Below are positions 1 through 6,150 of a DNA stretch of 9,094 nucleotides, piece by piece (the first letter of the stretch is position 1; each line of letters starts with the position of its first letter). Position numbers and translations under genes: made by a program. The notes under the pieces were generated by a model that saw only the letters and a list, made by a program, of their open reading frames with translations, searched no databases and was not told the origin of the DNA. Source of the stretch: Dehalococcoidia bacterium (GTDB taxonomy: Bacteria > Chloroflexota > Dehalococcoidia > Lucifugimonadales > JAGWBF01); the NCBI GenBank assembly GCA_021296015.1, contig JAGWBG010000038.1, positions 1-9,094 of the forward strand, in the 5' to 3' direction.

Positions 1-1
1 G

Positions 2-1036
2 GCGGTAGAGGTGAATGGCGATCTGAAGAATGGGCCTGTAATAGGCAGCGGCCCCTGGATATGGAAGAACACCCAGATTGACGTCGGCACCACCTTCGAG
101 AAGAATCCCGACTATTTCGAAGATGGCCTTCCCTTCGTAGACGAGTTTGTTGCCAGGGTCATACGAGGCGGGAAGGAGAGCCGCCTCGCCGCCTTCCTCA
201 CCGGGGCAGTGGATGTTTACAGCCCATCGCCGGAATCCTGGAACATCCTTCAGGGGCGGCTCGACGCGGGGTTCAACAGTTCCCTCTCTAACCAGGGCGG
301 CTCCGGCCTGATTCTGAGTATGAACGTTTCGACCCCTCCCTTTGACAACCTTCAGGTGCGGAAGGCCGTGCTCAAGGCCCTCGACCCCTGGGACTACCTG
401 CGCACTACCTGGGCAGGTCAGGGCTTCGTCAGCCTGGGGATGCCCGTACAAAGTCCCGATTGGCTCCTTGCACAGGCTGAGATGAGGGAGACCTACTTTG
501 CCGACCCTTCAGGCGTATCAGATATTCTTGAGGATGCTGGGGTGGAACTGCCGCTCAGGTTCGAGTTTATCCTGGCCGACTTTGGCGACACCTATTTGGA
601 GCAGGGACGACAGATAGAGGAGGACCTGAGGGCCGTGGGCCTCGAACCCACGTCCACAATCCTTAACCCCAGCCTGTATACGGACAGAGTGTGGCGTGAC
701 AAGGATTACCAGATTGCTATCGGTGCGCTACCCCCCACCACCACCACCAACGGTTTCCTATTCAGAATATTGCACGGCGCATCAGGATCCCGGAATGTGC
801 TGGCACATTCCGATAGCCGGCTTGATGAGATGATTGTCGAGCAGGCCGTGGAAAGCGACGCCATGCAGAGAGGGGAGATGGTCCGAGCAATCCAACGCTA
901 CCTTCTTGAGAAGGCTTATCTCTTCAGCCCTGTTACGGGAGGTTCCAGATGGGTCACCGCACCCGGAGTGAGGGGGTTCCATCCCAACGTCGCCGCATCA
1001 GAATACTTCTTCTGGGCTAAGACGTGGGTTGAGTAG
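2..1036 (+). CDS. ABC transporter solute-binding protein, family 5 (peptide/nickel type), C-terminal part
   Basis: The frame is open from the left edge, so the N-terminus with its signal or lipoprotein peptide lies outside; about 344 residues remain of a family that usually runs 500-600. The visible part starts in the first lobe with a GSGPW motif, followed by the typical E-K-N-P-D-Y-F strand and a segment resembling L-P-x-V-D-E, both hallmarks of SBP_bac_5. The middle holds the usual F-D-N-L-Q-V-R-K-A-V-L helix of the second lobe, and the C-terminus has a V-R-G-F-H-P-N motif near the last strand. Such proteins capture oligopeptides, nickel chelates or other solutes outside the membrane and deliver them to a permease pair. 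The substrate cannot be read from this part. It stops with TAG only 20 bp from the end of the convergent sufU, so no permease genes follow; any partners must be upstream or elsewhere. Confidence 0.9.
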   Translation, partial: AVEVNGDLKNGPVIGSGPWIWKNTQIDVGTTFEKNPDYFEDGLPFVDEFVARVIRGGKESRLAAFLTGAVDVYSPSPESWNILQGRLDAGFNSSLSNQGGSGLILSMNVSTPPFDNLQVRKAVLKALDPWDYLRTTWAGQGFVSLGMPVQSPDWLLAQAEMRETYFADPSGVSDILEDAGVELPLRFEFILADFGDTYLEQGRQIEEDLRAVGLEPTSTILNPSLYTDRVWRDKDYQIAIGALPPTTTTNGFLFRILHGASGSRNVLAHSDSRLDEMIVEQAVESDAMQRGEMVRAIQRYLLEKAYLFSPVTGGSRWVTAPGVRGFHPNVAASEYFFWAKTWVE

Positions 1037-1056
1037 GAGGAACACAGGAAGCATCA

Positions 1057-1521
1057 CTATCTTGTGCCGGCTCGGCGGTACTCTGCTATCCCCTCTTCCA
1101 GGGCTGTCCAGGCGAGGAGGGCGCATTTGATACGCACGGGGAACTTGCGCACACCTTGGAAGGCCGCAAGGTTGCCCAACCCCGTGAGTTCGTCCTCCGA
1201 CAGGGTGTGACCTTGCATGAGCCGCCTGAACGTACTCGATAGCTGCTCCGCCTCCTCCAGGGTCTTCCTCTTGAGCGAGTCCATCATAACGGAGGCTGAA
1301 GCCTGGCTTATGGAGCACCCCTCGCCGTGAAATCCTGCCTCTTCTACCCGGCCATCGCTGAGCTTTAGCTGCAATACAACCCGGTCTCCGCAGACCGGGT
1401 TGTACTCGTCGTACTCTATATCCGGCTCCCCTATCTCGACCATGTTCCGTGGGCTTCGGTAATGGTCCAGGATCACCTTCCGGTATAGTTCGTCAATCTC
1501 GTCAAAGGGAAACTGCTGCAT
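1057..1521 (-). CDS. sufU: SufU-type iron-sulfur assembly protein
   Basis: This 154-residue protein belongs to the IscU/NifU-N family. Near the N-terminus it has the family helix with H-Y-R-S-P-R-N (residues 20-26). It then carries the three conserved cysteines: Cys44 in N-P-V-C-G-D, with Asp46; Cys69 in G-E-G-C-S-I-S; and Cys133 in R-I-K-C-A-L-L-A-W. The Cys69-Cys133 distance is about 20 residues longer than in classical IscU, which marks the Gram-positive SufU subtype. SufU proteins use these residues to bind zinc and accept persulfide sulfur from the desulfurase SufS for Fe-S cluster assembly by SufBCD. The start chosen is ATG at 1521, which gives the normal length. The frame stays open to 1668, but that extension has no family similarity and reads through a repeat. 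A weak AGG precedes the start. No sufS or sufBCD is adjacent within the window. Confidence 0.92.
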   Translation of the reverse strand: MQQFPFDEIDELYRKVILDHYRSPRNMVEIGEPDIEYDEYNPVCGDRVVLQLKLSDGRVEEAGFHGEGCSISQASASVMMDSLKRKTLEEAEQLSSTFRRLMQGHTLSEDELTGLGNLAAFQGVRKFPVRIKCALLAWTALEEGIAEYRRAGTR

Positions 1522-1575
1522 AGTCCTGACTGAGCTCGGGTGATAGAAGACCCTTCCTCCGAATAACCTCCGTCG

Positions 1576-1710
1576 TTCCGGCGCAGAGCCGGATTTCGGG
1601 GCATGGGCAGTGGGCCGGCAAATTGCAGGCTGGGCCTTTTCACCCCCACCCCAACCCTCCACCATCAAGGGGGAGGGGATTATACAAGGCTTCCCTCAAA
1701 GGGGAAGGGT
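1576..1710. repeat. Short palindromic G-rich intergenic repeats between sufU and ribH
   Basis: This non-coding stretch holds three small inverted repeats in a row. The first is a CCGGC/GCCGG hairpin (1578-1592). The second is a CCCTCC/GGAGGG pair (1655-1660 and 1672-1677). The third is a perfect CTTCCC/GGGAAG pair around the loop TCAAAG (1690-1707). The last two look like diverged copies of the same unit, each with a C-rich arm, a TCAAAG- or ATCAAGG-like loop and a G-rich arm. Such units are common as dispersed intergenic repeats in many genomes, but membership in a particular family is inferred. They are followed by no clear T-tract, so a terminator role for ribH is not shown. The rest of the 272-bp gap shows no gene. 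Confidence 0.5.
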
Positions 1711-1793
1711 TATCAAAAGGTCTCGAACTTGCTGAAGAGCCTCTCAACACAGGGAGATGAGCCCGGTATGTCAAGAGCCGTCCGGGACGTGCC

Positions 1794-2276
1794 CTAGCTC
1801 TTTCCCAGATTCTTCATAGTCTGCAGGAGCCTGGCCATCTCGATGGCTCCCACGGCAGCGTTGTAGCCCAGGTTGCCCGACTTCCCGCCAGCACGGTTGA
1901 TGGCCTGGTCCATGTTCTCGGTGGTGAGCACCCCAAACATCACGGGCACTCCTGTTTCCAGTGCGACCCTGCCTATACCACCCGACGCATTGCCGGCCAC
2001 CATATCGTAGTGGGTAGTCTCTCCCCGTATGACTGTTCCCAGGCATACTATGGAGTCATACTGGCCGGTCTCGGCCAGGACCTTGGCCGCAACGGGCAGC
2101 TCAAATGAGCCGGGAACCCAAGCTATAAGGGTATCTTCATTGTTGACGCCGTGACGTGCCAGAGCATCTTGCGCCCCTTCAACGAGTCTCAGGGTGATAA
2201 GCTCGTTGAAACGGGCTGCTATAATCGCTATACGGAGTCCCTGTCCTTGAAGATCGCCCTTAAGCTCTCTTGTCAA
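1794..2276 (-). CDS. ribH: 6,7-dimethyl-8-ribityllumazine synthase
   Basis: This 160-residue protein catalyses the penultimate step of riboflavin synthesis, condensing 5-amino-6-ribitylamino-uracil with 3,4-dihydroxy-2-butanone 4-phosphate in the cytoplasm. Visible family motifs, in order, are A-A-R-F-N (residues 20-24, with the stacking Phe23), V-P-G-S-F-E-L-P (54-61), G-T-V-I-R-G-E-T-T-H-Y-D (80-91, with the catalytic His89) and N-R-A-G-G-K-S-G-N-L-G (127-137, with the phosphate-site Arg128). The length is normal. The start is a TTG at 2276, preceded by a G-rich Shine-Dalgarno-like run (GGGGGGG, 2282-2288); no better start fits the family N-terminus. The G-N-K-G motif of the family reads G-N-L-G here. 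The gene lies 86 bp downstream of the disulfide oxidoreductase gene on the same strand. No other rib genes are in view and the short leader holds no recognisable FMN riboswitch. Confidence 0.95.
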   Translation of the reverse strand: MTRELKGDLQGQGLRIAIIAARFNELITLRLVEGAQDALARHGVNNEDTLIAWVPGSFELPVAAKVLAETGQYDSIVCLGTVIRGETTHYDMVAGNASGGIGRVALETGVPVMFGVLTTENMDQAINRAGGKSGNLGYNAAVGAIEMARLLQTMKNLGKS

Positions 2277-2362
2277 GATTACCCCCCCTACTTTTCGGCC
2301 TTGTGTTTCATGCTCGTCACGGCCTTATATGAAAGCCTTTCCGTCGAGTCCACCTCCGTGGC

Positions 2363-3082
2363 TCAGGAAGAGGCCTCCTCAGGCGTTTCTTTTATACCCG
2401 CCTCCAGAACCCTCTCTACGAACTCCGGCTCGGGGACGGCTCCAACGAACTGCACCGGGGGCAATACCCCCAGCTGGGATACTGTGCCCATTACCGTCTT
2501 GGGCACACCCCTTACGGCATAAGTCTGACCGAGGGCGGGGAACTCCTCCACCTCGACGACGTCGGCGGTGATGAGGGGGTTCTCAATTGCGACTGCGTGG
2601 GCCAACCTGGCCACACCTGGGCAGTACCCTCAAGAGGGTGTGACGAACACCTGGATATGCACAGGGCTGTTCACCTTGCGCAGCTTCTTCCTCGTATCCA
2701 TGGTGAGTGGGCTTACGCCACGGGAGAGGGTCTTGATGTCCTCAAGTATCGTGGCGAACTCGTAACCCATAGGTATGCCGTAGAATTTCAACCTGGCGTT
2801 GCCCTCATTCCCAAGGACGATGGCCGGGATGCGTTCGACCCCGTACTTTTCCCTCTCCTCGGCCTGGCTGTAAAAGTCGTAGATTTCCAAGTGAAGCTTT
2901 GGCGAAAGGGCGGTTAGCTCCTCCATGAGCTGCTGAGTCTGAGGGCAGTACTGACATTCCCTTCCGGGAACGGAGAGGAGAGATGACCCTTGGGTAAAGA
3001 GCCTTATGGTCACGTCGTTCTTGAGGTCTTTGCGGAACTCCCTCTTCAGGCTATCTCTATCGTTGTCGGATATGATTGGCAT
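2363..3082 (-). CDS. Protein disulfide oxidoreductase (PDO, double thioredoxin fold), probable selenoprotein with UGA-encoded Sec151
   Basis: Read through one in-frame UGA (2630-2632), this is a 239-residue protein of the PDO/glutaredoxin-like family: two tandem thioredoxin folds, close to the roughly 226 residues of the Pyrococcus furiosus protein. The N-terminal fold has an intact active site, Cys43-Gln-Tyr-Cys46-Pro, and a cis-Pro in R-I-P-A (84-87). The C-terminal fold begins V-F-V-T-P-S, then UGA, then G-Y-C-P, where relatives read F-V-T-P-T-C-P-Y-C-P. The UGA therefore replaces the first, nucleophilic Cys, giving Sec151-Gly-Tyr-Cys154. After it the same frame continues with conserved L-A-H and A-I-E-N (residues 160-168) and the cis-Pro motif R-G-V-P-K (191-195). 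ATG 3082 is chosen for its AGGAGGT ribosome site (3086-3092), although the spacing is short. The gene ends with another UGA at 2363-2365. PDOs form, reduce or shuffle disulfides in the cytoplasm. The alternative is a recent nonsense mutation (TGC to TGA) or a sequencing error. Confidence 0.85.
2592..2632 (-). promoter_or_regulatory. Bacterial SECIS-like element directly downstream of in-frame UGA
   Basis: The minus-strand RNA following the UGA folds into one long hairpin. A lower stem ACUGC/GCAGU pairs 2625-2621 with 2596-2592. A 5'-side bulge CCAG (2620-2617) comes next, then a middle stem GUG/CAC (2616-2614 with 2599-2597). A single bulged U (2613) follows, then an upper stem GGCCA/UGGCC (2612-2608 with 2604-2600), capped by the loop GGU (2607-2605). 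That is 13 pairs with no unpaired base on the 3' side. Bacterial SECIS elements, as in E. coli fdhF, place an apical loop containing GGU and a bulged U below it shortly after the UGA, for SelB binding. Here 22 nt separate the UGA from the loop. The fold was made by hand and no energy was computed. Confidence 0.8.
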
Positions 3083-3207
3083 TGTACCTCCTAGGACATG
3101 CTCCAGACCGGTCCCCCCGCCCGCACTTTCTCCCGTCGTGAGAAGCCGTTTCCTCCCAGAATAGAGCAAGCATATCGTCGAACCTAGTTTACAACGTATT
3201 GTCCCTC

Positions 3208-3846
3208 TTATCCACCCCCAGAGGTAGAACCGGAGTCCCGGTCAAGGGACCGTTGGATATGGTAGAGACGCTGCAACAGGGTGAGCGCGGATACCGCGGC
3301 TATGACAATCAGGATTATCTCCAGTGGCCGCAAGCCCAGAATAAGGCCCAGGGATAGCAATACCACCCTTTCGGGTCGGGTCATCAGGCCTGTCCTGGTC
3401 TCAATACCCAGACCTTCACCCCTGGCCCGAAGATAGCTCACAGTCTGGGAAGCCACCAGCGCCAGCAGGAGGACCACCATCAGAAAAAGCAGCCTTTCAT
3501 CGCTCAGGTCGTAGCGCAGGCTATGGATGGCGATTCCCAGGAAGATGGCTGCCTCACCCAGACGGTCCATCACCGAGTCCAAGAGTGCCCCGAATCTGCT
3601 TACTCTGCCCGTCAGGCGCGCCAGAGCGCCATCCATGAGGTCCATCACGCTGCCGGCCAGAAATACCAGGCCCCCCGCCATGAGGAAGCCGGCGCCCACA
3701 AGGGCGGCGGCGACAAGGGAAATGCAAAAACCCAATATGGTTACGGTGTTCGGGGTAAAGCCCAATGCCCGGAGTGTTCTGGCTCCGGGTACCTCCACAT
3801 ACCGCAGGACGATAGCCCTAAACTGCTCTCTGCCTGGAAAGACCAT
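3208..3846 (-). CDS. CDP-alcohol phosphatidyltransferase, probably phosphatidylinositol-phosphate synthase
   Basis: This 212-residue integral membrane protein carries the complete CDP-alcohol phosphatidyltransferase signature at residues 69-94: D69-x2-D72-G73-x2-A76-R77-x8-G86-x3-D90-x3-D94. The four aspartates bind two metal ions and the CDP-diacylglycerol. Hydrophobic segments flank the motif and continue through about residue 190, consistent with the family's six helices, and the tail is short and hydrophilic. The family signature alone does not tell the acceptor alcohol. The choice of inositol 1-phosphate rests on the neighbours: an inositol-3-phosphate synthase and a PimA-like mannosyltransferase lie just upstream in the same operon, an order resembling the mycobacterial phosphatidylinositol mannoside locus. 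The start ATG lies inside the 3' end of the mannosyltransferase gene (29-bp overlap), so translational coupling is likely. Phosphatidylglycerophosphate synthase is the main alternative. No PatA-type acyltransferase is present. Confidence 0.85.
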   Translation of the reverse strand: MVFPGREQFRAIVLRYVEVPGARTLRALGFTPNTVTILGFCISLVAAALVGAGFLMAGGLVFLAGSVMDLMDGALARLTGRVSRFGALLDSVMDRLGEAAIFLGIAIHSLRYDLSDERLLFLMVVLLLALVASQTVSYLRARGEGLGIETRTGLMTRPERVVLLSLGLILGLRPLEIILIVIAAVSALTLLQRLYHIQRSLDRDSGSTSGGG

Positions 3847-4960
3847 TGGTCGCTTCTATGAGGTCAGTATAGTAGTCCATCACCTGCATGGCTACTTTCT
3901 CCCATCGGTATTGCTCAACCGTTGGCTCACCTTTTTCCGCCATCTCAGAGCGCAAGGCCGTATCTCGTATCATTAGGGCCAGTGCTTCGGCCAGGGATAC
4001 GCTATCCTTGGGTGGAACGAGCAACCCCTGCTCACCGTGATTCAGCACCGCAGAGTAGCCCTCAATCCGAGACGCCACTATGGGCTTCCGCGAGGCCATA
4101 GCCTCCAGGAGGACTATGCCGAAGCTCTCCCTTCCGGTGGCGGGAGCACAACATATATGGGCGCTTCTGTAGTAGCGGGGTAGCTCGTGGTACGGCACTC
4201 TGCCGAAAAAGACCACGTCATCAAGCTTGCGCTCGCTGATAATCCGGTAACATTCCTTGTCCAGGCTGCCCGGCCCCACCACCACCAGACGGATGTTATG
4301 GAAGTCCCACTTGAGCTTGCTGTACGCCTCAAGGAGATACCGCAGTCCCTTGCGTTTCTCCATCCGTCCCACAAAGAGGATATTTATCTTGCCGTCGTCC
4401 AACTCCGGTATAGGCAACCCATTTGCCGAGAAGTGGTCTACGTCTATGCCGTTGGGGATGATTTTGTAATCCCCGGGGAAGAACCTGCTCACGTACTGAC
4501 GCGCGGCGGGAGATACGGCAATAAGGCCATCCAACTTCTTGAACCAGTATTTCAGGATTGGGTGTGACCATCCGTAGTTCCTGAAACGGCCATAGAAGGC
4601 GTGAAAGGTCCCCACGTTCAGCGAGTTGGATGTCTGCAAGACGAAAAGGGGCAGAATGGGCATCAGAGGCTCGTGGAGGTGCACAACGTCAAAGCGTTCC
4701 TTGTCCAGAAAGTCTCTTATCTTGTGGTGAAGCCAGACAGAGAGGGAGAGCCGGGCGATGGAACCGCCCGAAGGTATGGGCACGGACCTCCCAAGAGGCA
4801 CAAACTCACTTTCCTCCGGAACTCTTCTCGATGGAGAATGGGGGGCCAGAATCTTCACCTGATGCCCCATATCAGTGAACTGGTGGGTAAGATGGGAGAT
4901 ATGTCCGGCAACTCCACCGGGCCAGGTGAAGTCATAGGGTGAGACCAGTGCTATTTTCAT
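3818..4960 (-). CDS. pimA: GT4 glycosyltransferase, PimA-like phosphatidylinositol mannosyltransferase
   Basis: This 380-residue protein is a GT-B fold retaining glycosyltransferase of family GT4. The N-terminal half has the P-G-G-V loop (residues 14-17), the H-L-H-E-P motif (94-98), G-T-F-H-A with His120, and an I-P-N-G-I-D linker (168-173). The C-terminal half has F-V-G-R-M-E-K-R-K-G (196-205), whose Arg199 and Lys204 would grip the sugar-nucleotide phosphates, and G-R-E-S-F-G-I-V-L-L-E-A (276-287), which is the E-x7-E pair Glu278/Glu286. Size and motif positions match mycobacterial PimA (about 386 residues), which transfers mannose from GDP-mannose to phosphatidylinositol at the inner membrane face. 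Its place between an inositol-phosphate synthase and a phosphatidyltransferase supports that role, but other GT4 enzymes of similar layout cannot be excluded. ATG 4960 follows the upstream stop by 11 bp and has a GAGAG ribosome site. The 3' end overlaps the next gene by 29 bp. Confidence 0.85.
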   Translation of the reverse strand: MKIALVSPYDFTWPGGVAGHISHLTHQFTDMGHQVKILAPHSPSRRVPEESEFVPLGRSVPIPSGGSIARLSLSVWLHHKIRDFLDKERFDVVHLHEPLMPILPLFVLQTSNSLNVGTFHAFYGRFRNYGWSHPILKYWFKKLDGLIAVSPAARQYVSRFFPGDYKIIPNGIDVDHFSANGLPIPELDDGKINILFVGRMEKRKGLRYLLEAYSKLKWDFHNIRLVVVGPGSLDKECYRIISERKLDDVVFFGRVPYHELPRYYRSAHICCAPATGRESFGIVLLEAMASRKPIVASRIEGYSAVLNHGEQGLLVPPKDSVSLAEALALMIRDTALRSEMAEKGEPTVEQYRWEKVAMQVMDYYTDLIEATNGLSRQRAV

Positions 4961-4971
4961 GGGTTACTCTC

Positions 4972-6048
4972 TCAAGCTTCCCTACCCTCGATAAAGGATT
5001 CTACCATTTGTCGGGCAACGTCGTCCGTGTACTGGACAGGGGGTGATTTCATGAAGTAGGCAGACGGGCCCACGATTGACCCGGACATCCCGCGGTCCAT
5101 GGCCAGCTTGCAGCACCGGACGGCATCCACCACCACCCCCGCAGAGTTGGGGCTATCCCATACCTCCAGCTTCAGCTCCAGGTTGATGGGCGCTCCACCG
5201 AAGGAGTGGCCTTCCATCCTGATATAGCACCACTTCCGGTCCTCCAGCCAGGGGACGTGATCGCTGGGGCCTACGTGGATATTGTCGCCATCCAGGCTGT
5301 AGTCCAACTGTGACGCGACAGCGTTGGTCTTGGATATTTTCTTGGATACCAGCCGCTCCCTTTCCAGCATGTTGAGAAAGTCAGTGTTGCCGCCAAAGTT
5401 CAGCTGGTAGGTCCTGTCCACCTTGACGCCCCGGTCCTCGAACAGGCGGGTGAGCACGCGGTGGGCGATGGTAGCGCCCAGCTGGGACTTGATGTCGTCA
5501 CCGATTATGGGCAGGCCGTGGTCCTTGAAGCGTTTCTGCCAGTAGGCCTCCCTGGCAATGAACACGGGAATGCAGTTTACCATGCCGCACCCGGCAGCCA
5601 GGATTTGCTCCACGTACCACTTGGTTGCCATCTCGCTACCCACGGGGAGGTAGCTTATCACGACGTCGCACTGCCTCTCCTTCAGGATGCTCACAATGTC
5701 CGACGTGGAGCCGGGGGCCTTCTGGACCATGTGGGAGACATACTTGCCTATGCCGTCGTGGGTCATGCCCCTGTCCACGGTCACTCCTGTGGGGGGCACG
5801 TCGGCGAACTTGAGGGTGTTGTTGGGGGGAGCAAAGATAGCCTCCGAAAGGTCCTTCCCCACTTTGTTCGCGTCCACGTCGAAGGCGGCCACGAACTCGA
5901 TGTCCCCAATCCCGTATCCGCCAACGTTGGGGTGCATGATTCCCGGTATATCGGCATCTTCGGTGGTGTCCTGGTACTCGTGTACGCCCTGCACCAGGGA
6001 GGATGCACAGTTCCCGACCCCAATGATGGCGGTCCTTATCTTGGCCAC
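4972..6048 (-). CDS. ino1: Inositol-3-phosphate synthase (actinobacterial-type)
   Basis: This 358-residue NAD-dependent enzyme turns glucose 6-phosphate into 1D-myo-inositol 3-phosphate, the first committed step of inositol synthesis. The N-terminus holds the Rossmann glycine loop in I-G-V-G-N-C-A-S-S-L. It is followed by A-A-F-D-V-D, whose acid end binds the nucleotide ribose, then the core sequences V-D-R-G-M-T-H-D-G and G-D-D-I-K-S-Q-L-G-A-T. The catalytic tetramerisation region contains L-N-F-G-G-N-T-D-F and G-P-S-D-H-V-P-W-L. The length is close to the short mycobacterial Ino1 (about 367) and far from the 500-residue eukaryotic form. The start is GTG 6048: an AAGGAG site lies 7 nt upstream, and the protein then opens with A-K-I-R-T-A-I-I-G as in relatives. 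An in-frame ATG at 6132 falls on the -35 element and is rejected. It heads the inositol-lipid operon. Confidence 0.95.
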   Translation of the reverse strand: MAKIRTAIIGVGNCASSLVQGVHEYQDTTEDADIPGIMHPNVGGYGIGDIEFVAAFDVDANKVGKDLSEAIFAPPNNTLKFADVPPTGVTVDRGMTHDGIGKYVSHMVQKAPGSTSDIVSILKERQCDVVISYLPVGSEMATKWYVEQILAAGCGMVNCIPVFIAREAYWQKRFKDHGLPIIGDDIKSQLGATIAHRVLTRLFEDRGVKVDRTYQLNFGGNTDFLNMLERERLVSKKISKTNAVASQLDYSLDGDNIHVGPSDHVPWLEDRKWCYIRMEGHSFGGAPINLELKLEVWDSPNSAGVVVDAVRCCKLAMDRGMSGSIVGPSAYFMKSPPVQYTDDVARQMVESFIEGREA

Positions 6049-6055
6049 GGTGTGT

Positions 6056-6061
6056 CTCCTT
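6056..6061 (-). promoter_or_regulatory. Ribosome binding site of ino1
   Basis: AAGGAG on the minus strand, 7 nt before the GTG at 6048. It decides the start: the longer frame to ATG 6132 has no such site and would begin inside the promoter. Confidence 0.8.
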
Positions 6062-6103
6062 TCTGAACCGGTTCCCTTCTGGCCCAAGGGAGAAAACGGC
6101 TGA

Positions 6104-6132
6104 ATTGTAGCAGTTTTGACGTACCAAAGCAA
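6104..6132 (-). promoter_or_regulatory. Sigma-70-type promoter of the ino1 operon
   Basis: On the minus strand TTGCTT (6132-6127) and TACAAT (6109-6104) are separated by exactly 17 bp. The -10 matches TATAAT at 5 of 6 positions and the -35 matches its TTG core. Transcription would begin near 6097, giving a leader of about 50 nt before the GTG. No operator-like palindrome is visible in the leader itself. Confidence 0.7.
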
Positions 6133-6150
6133 GGCATTTGTGAAAAGAGT

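Noticed and set aside
1522..1668. N-terminal extension of sufU by 49 codons
   Set aside because: The extension reads through an intergenic repeat and has no family similarity; ATG 1521 gives the normal SufU length.
2277..2362. FMN riboswitch ahead of ribH
   Set aside because: Only 86 bp separate the genes and none of the conserved RFN motifs is visible.
2288..2365. Readthrough of the second UGA (2363-2365) to a later TAG
   Set aside because: The protein already has full family length at this UGA, the next 24 codons show no similarity to the family, and the residues are not at a redox position.
2363..3169. Reading the oxidoreductase locus as two separate genes or as an ordinary pseudogene
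   Set aside because: The halves are in one frame, only a single UGA lies between them, it falls exactly on a catalytic Cys codon, the downstream half has its own conserved residues but no start signal, and a SECIS-like hairpin follows. A nonsense mutation remains possible but is less likely.
3083..3207. Promoter for the oxidoreductase gene
   Set aside because: AT-rich patches are present (TTGTAA, TATTCT) but no pair has acceptable spacing, so no promoter was called.
5461..6066. Open frame of about 200 codons on the plus strand opposite ino1
   Set aside because: It mirrors the strongly conserved ino1 codons; its composition is that of an antisense shadow and no family is recognisable.
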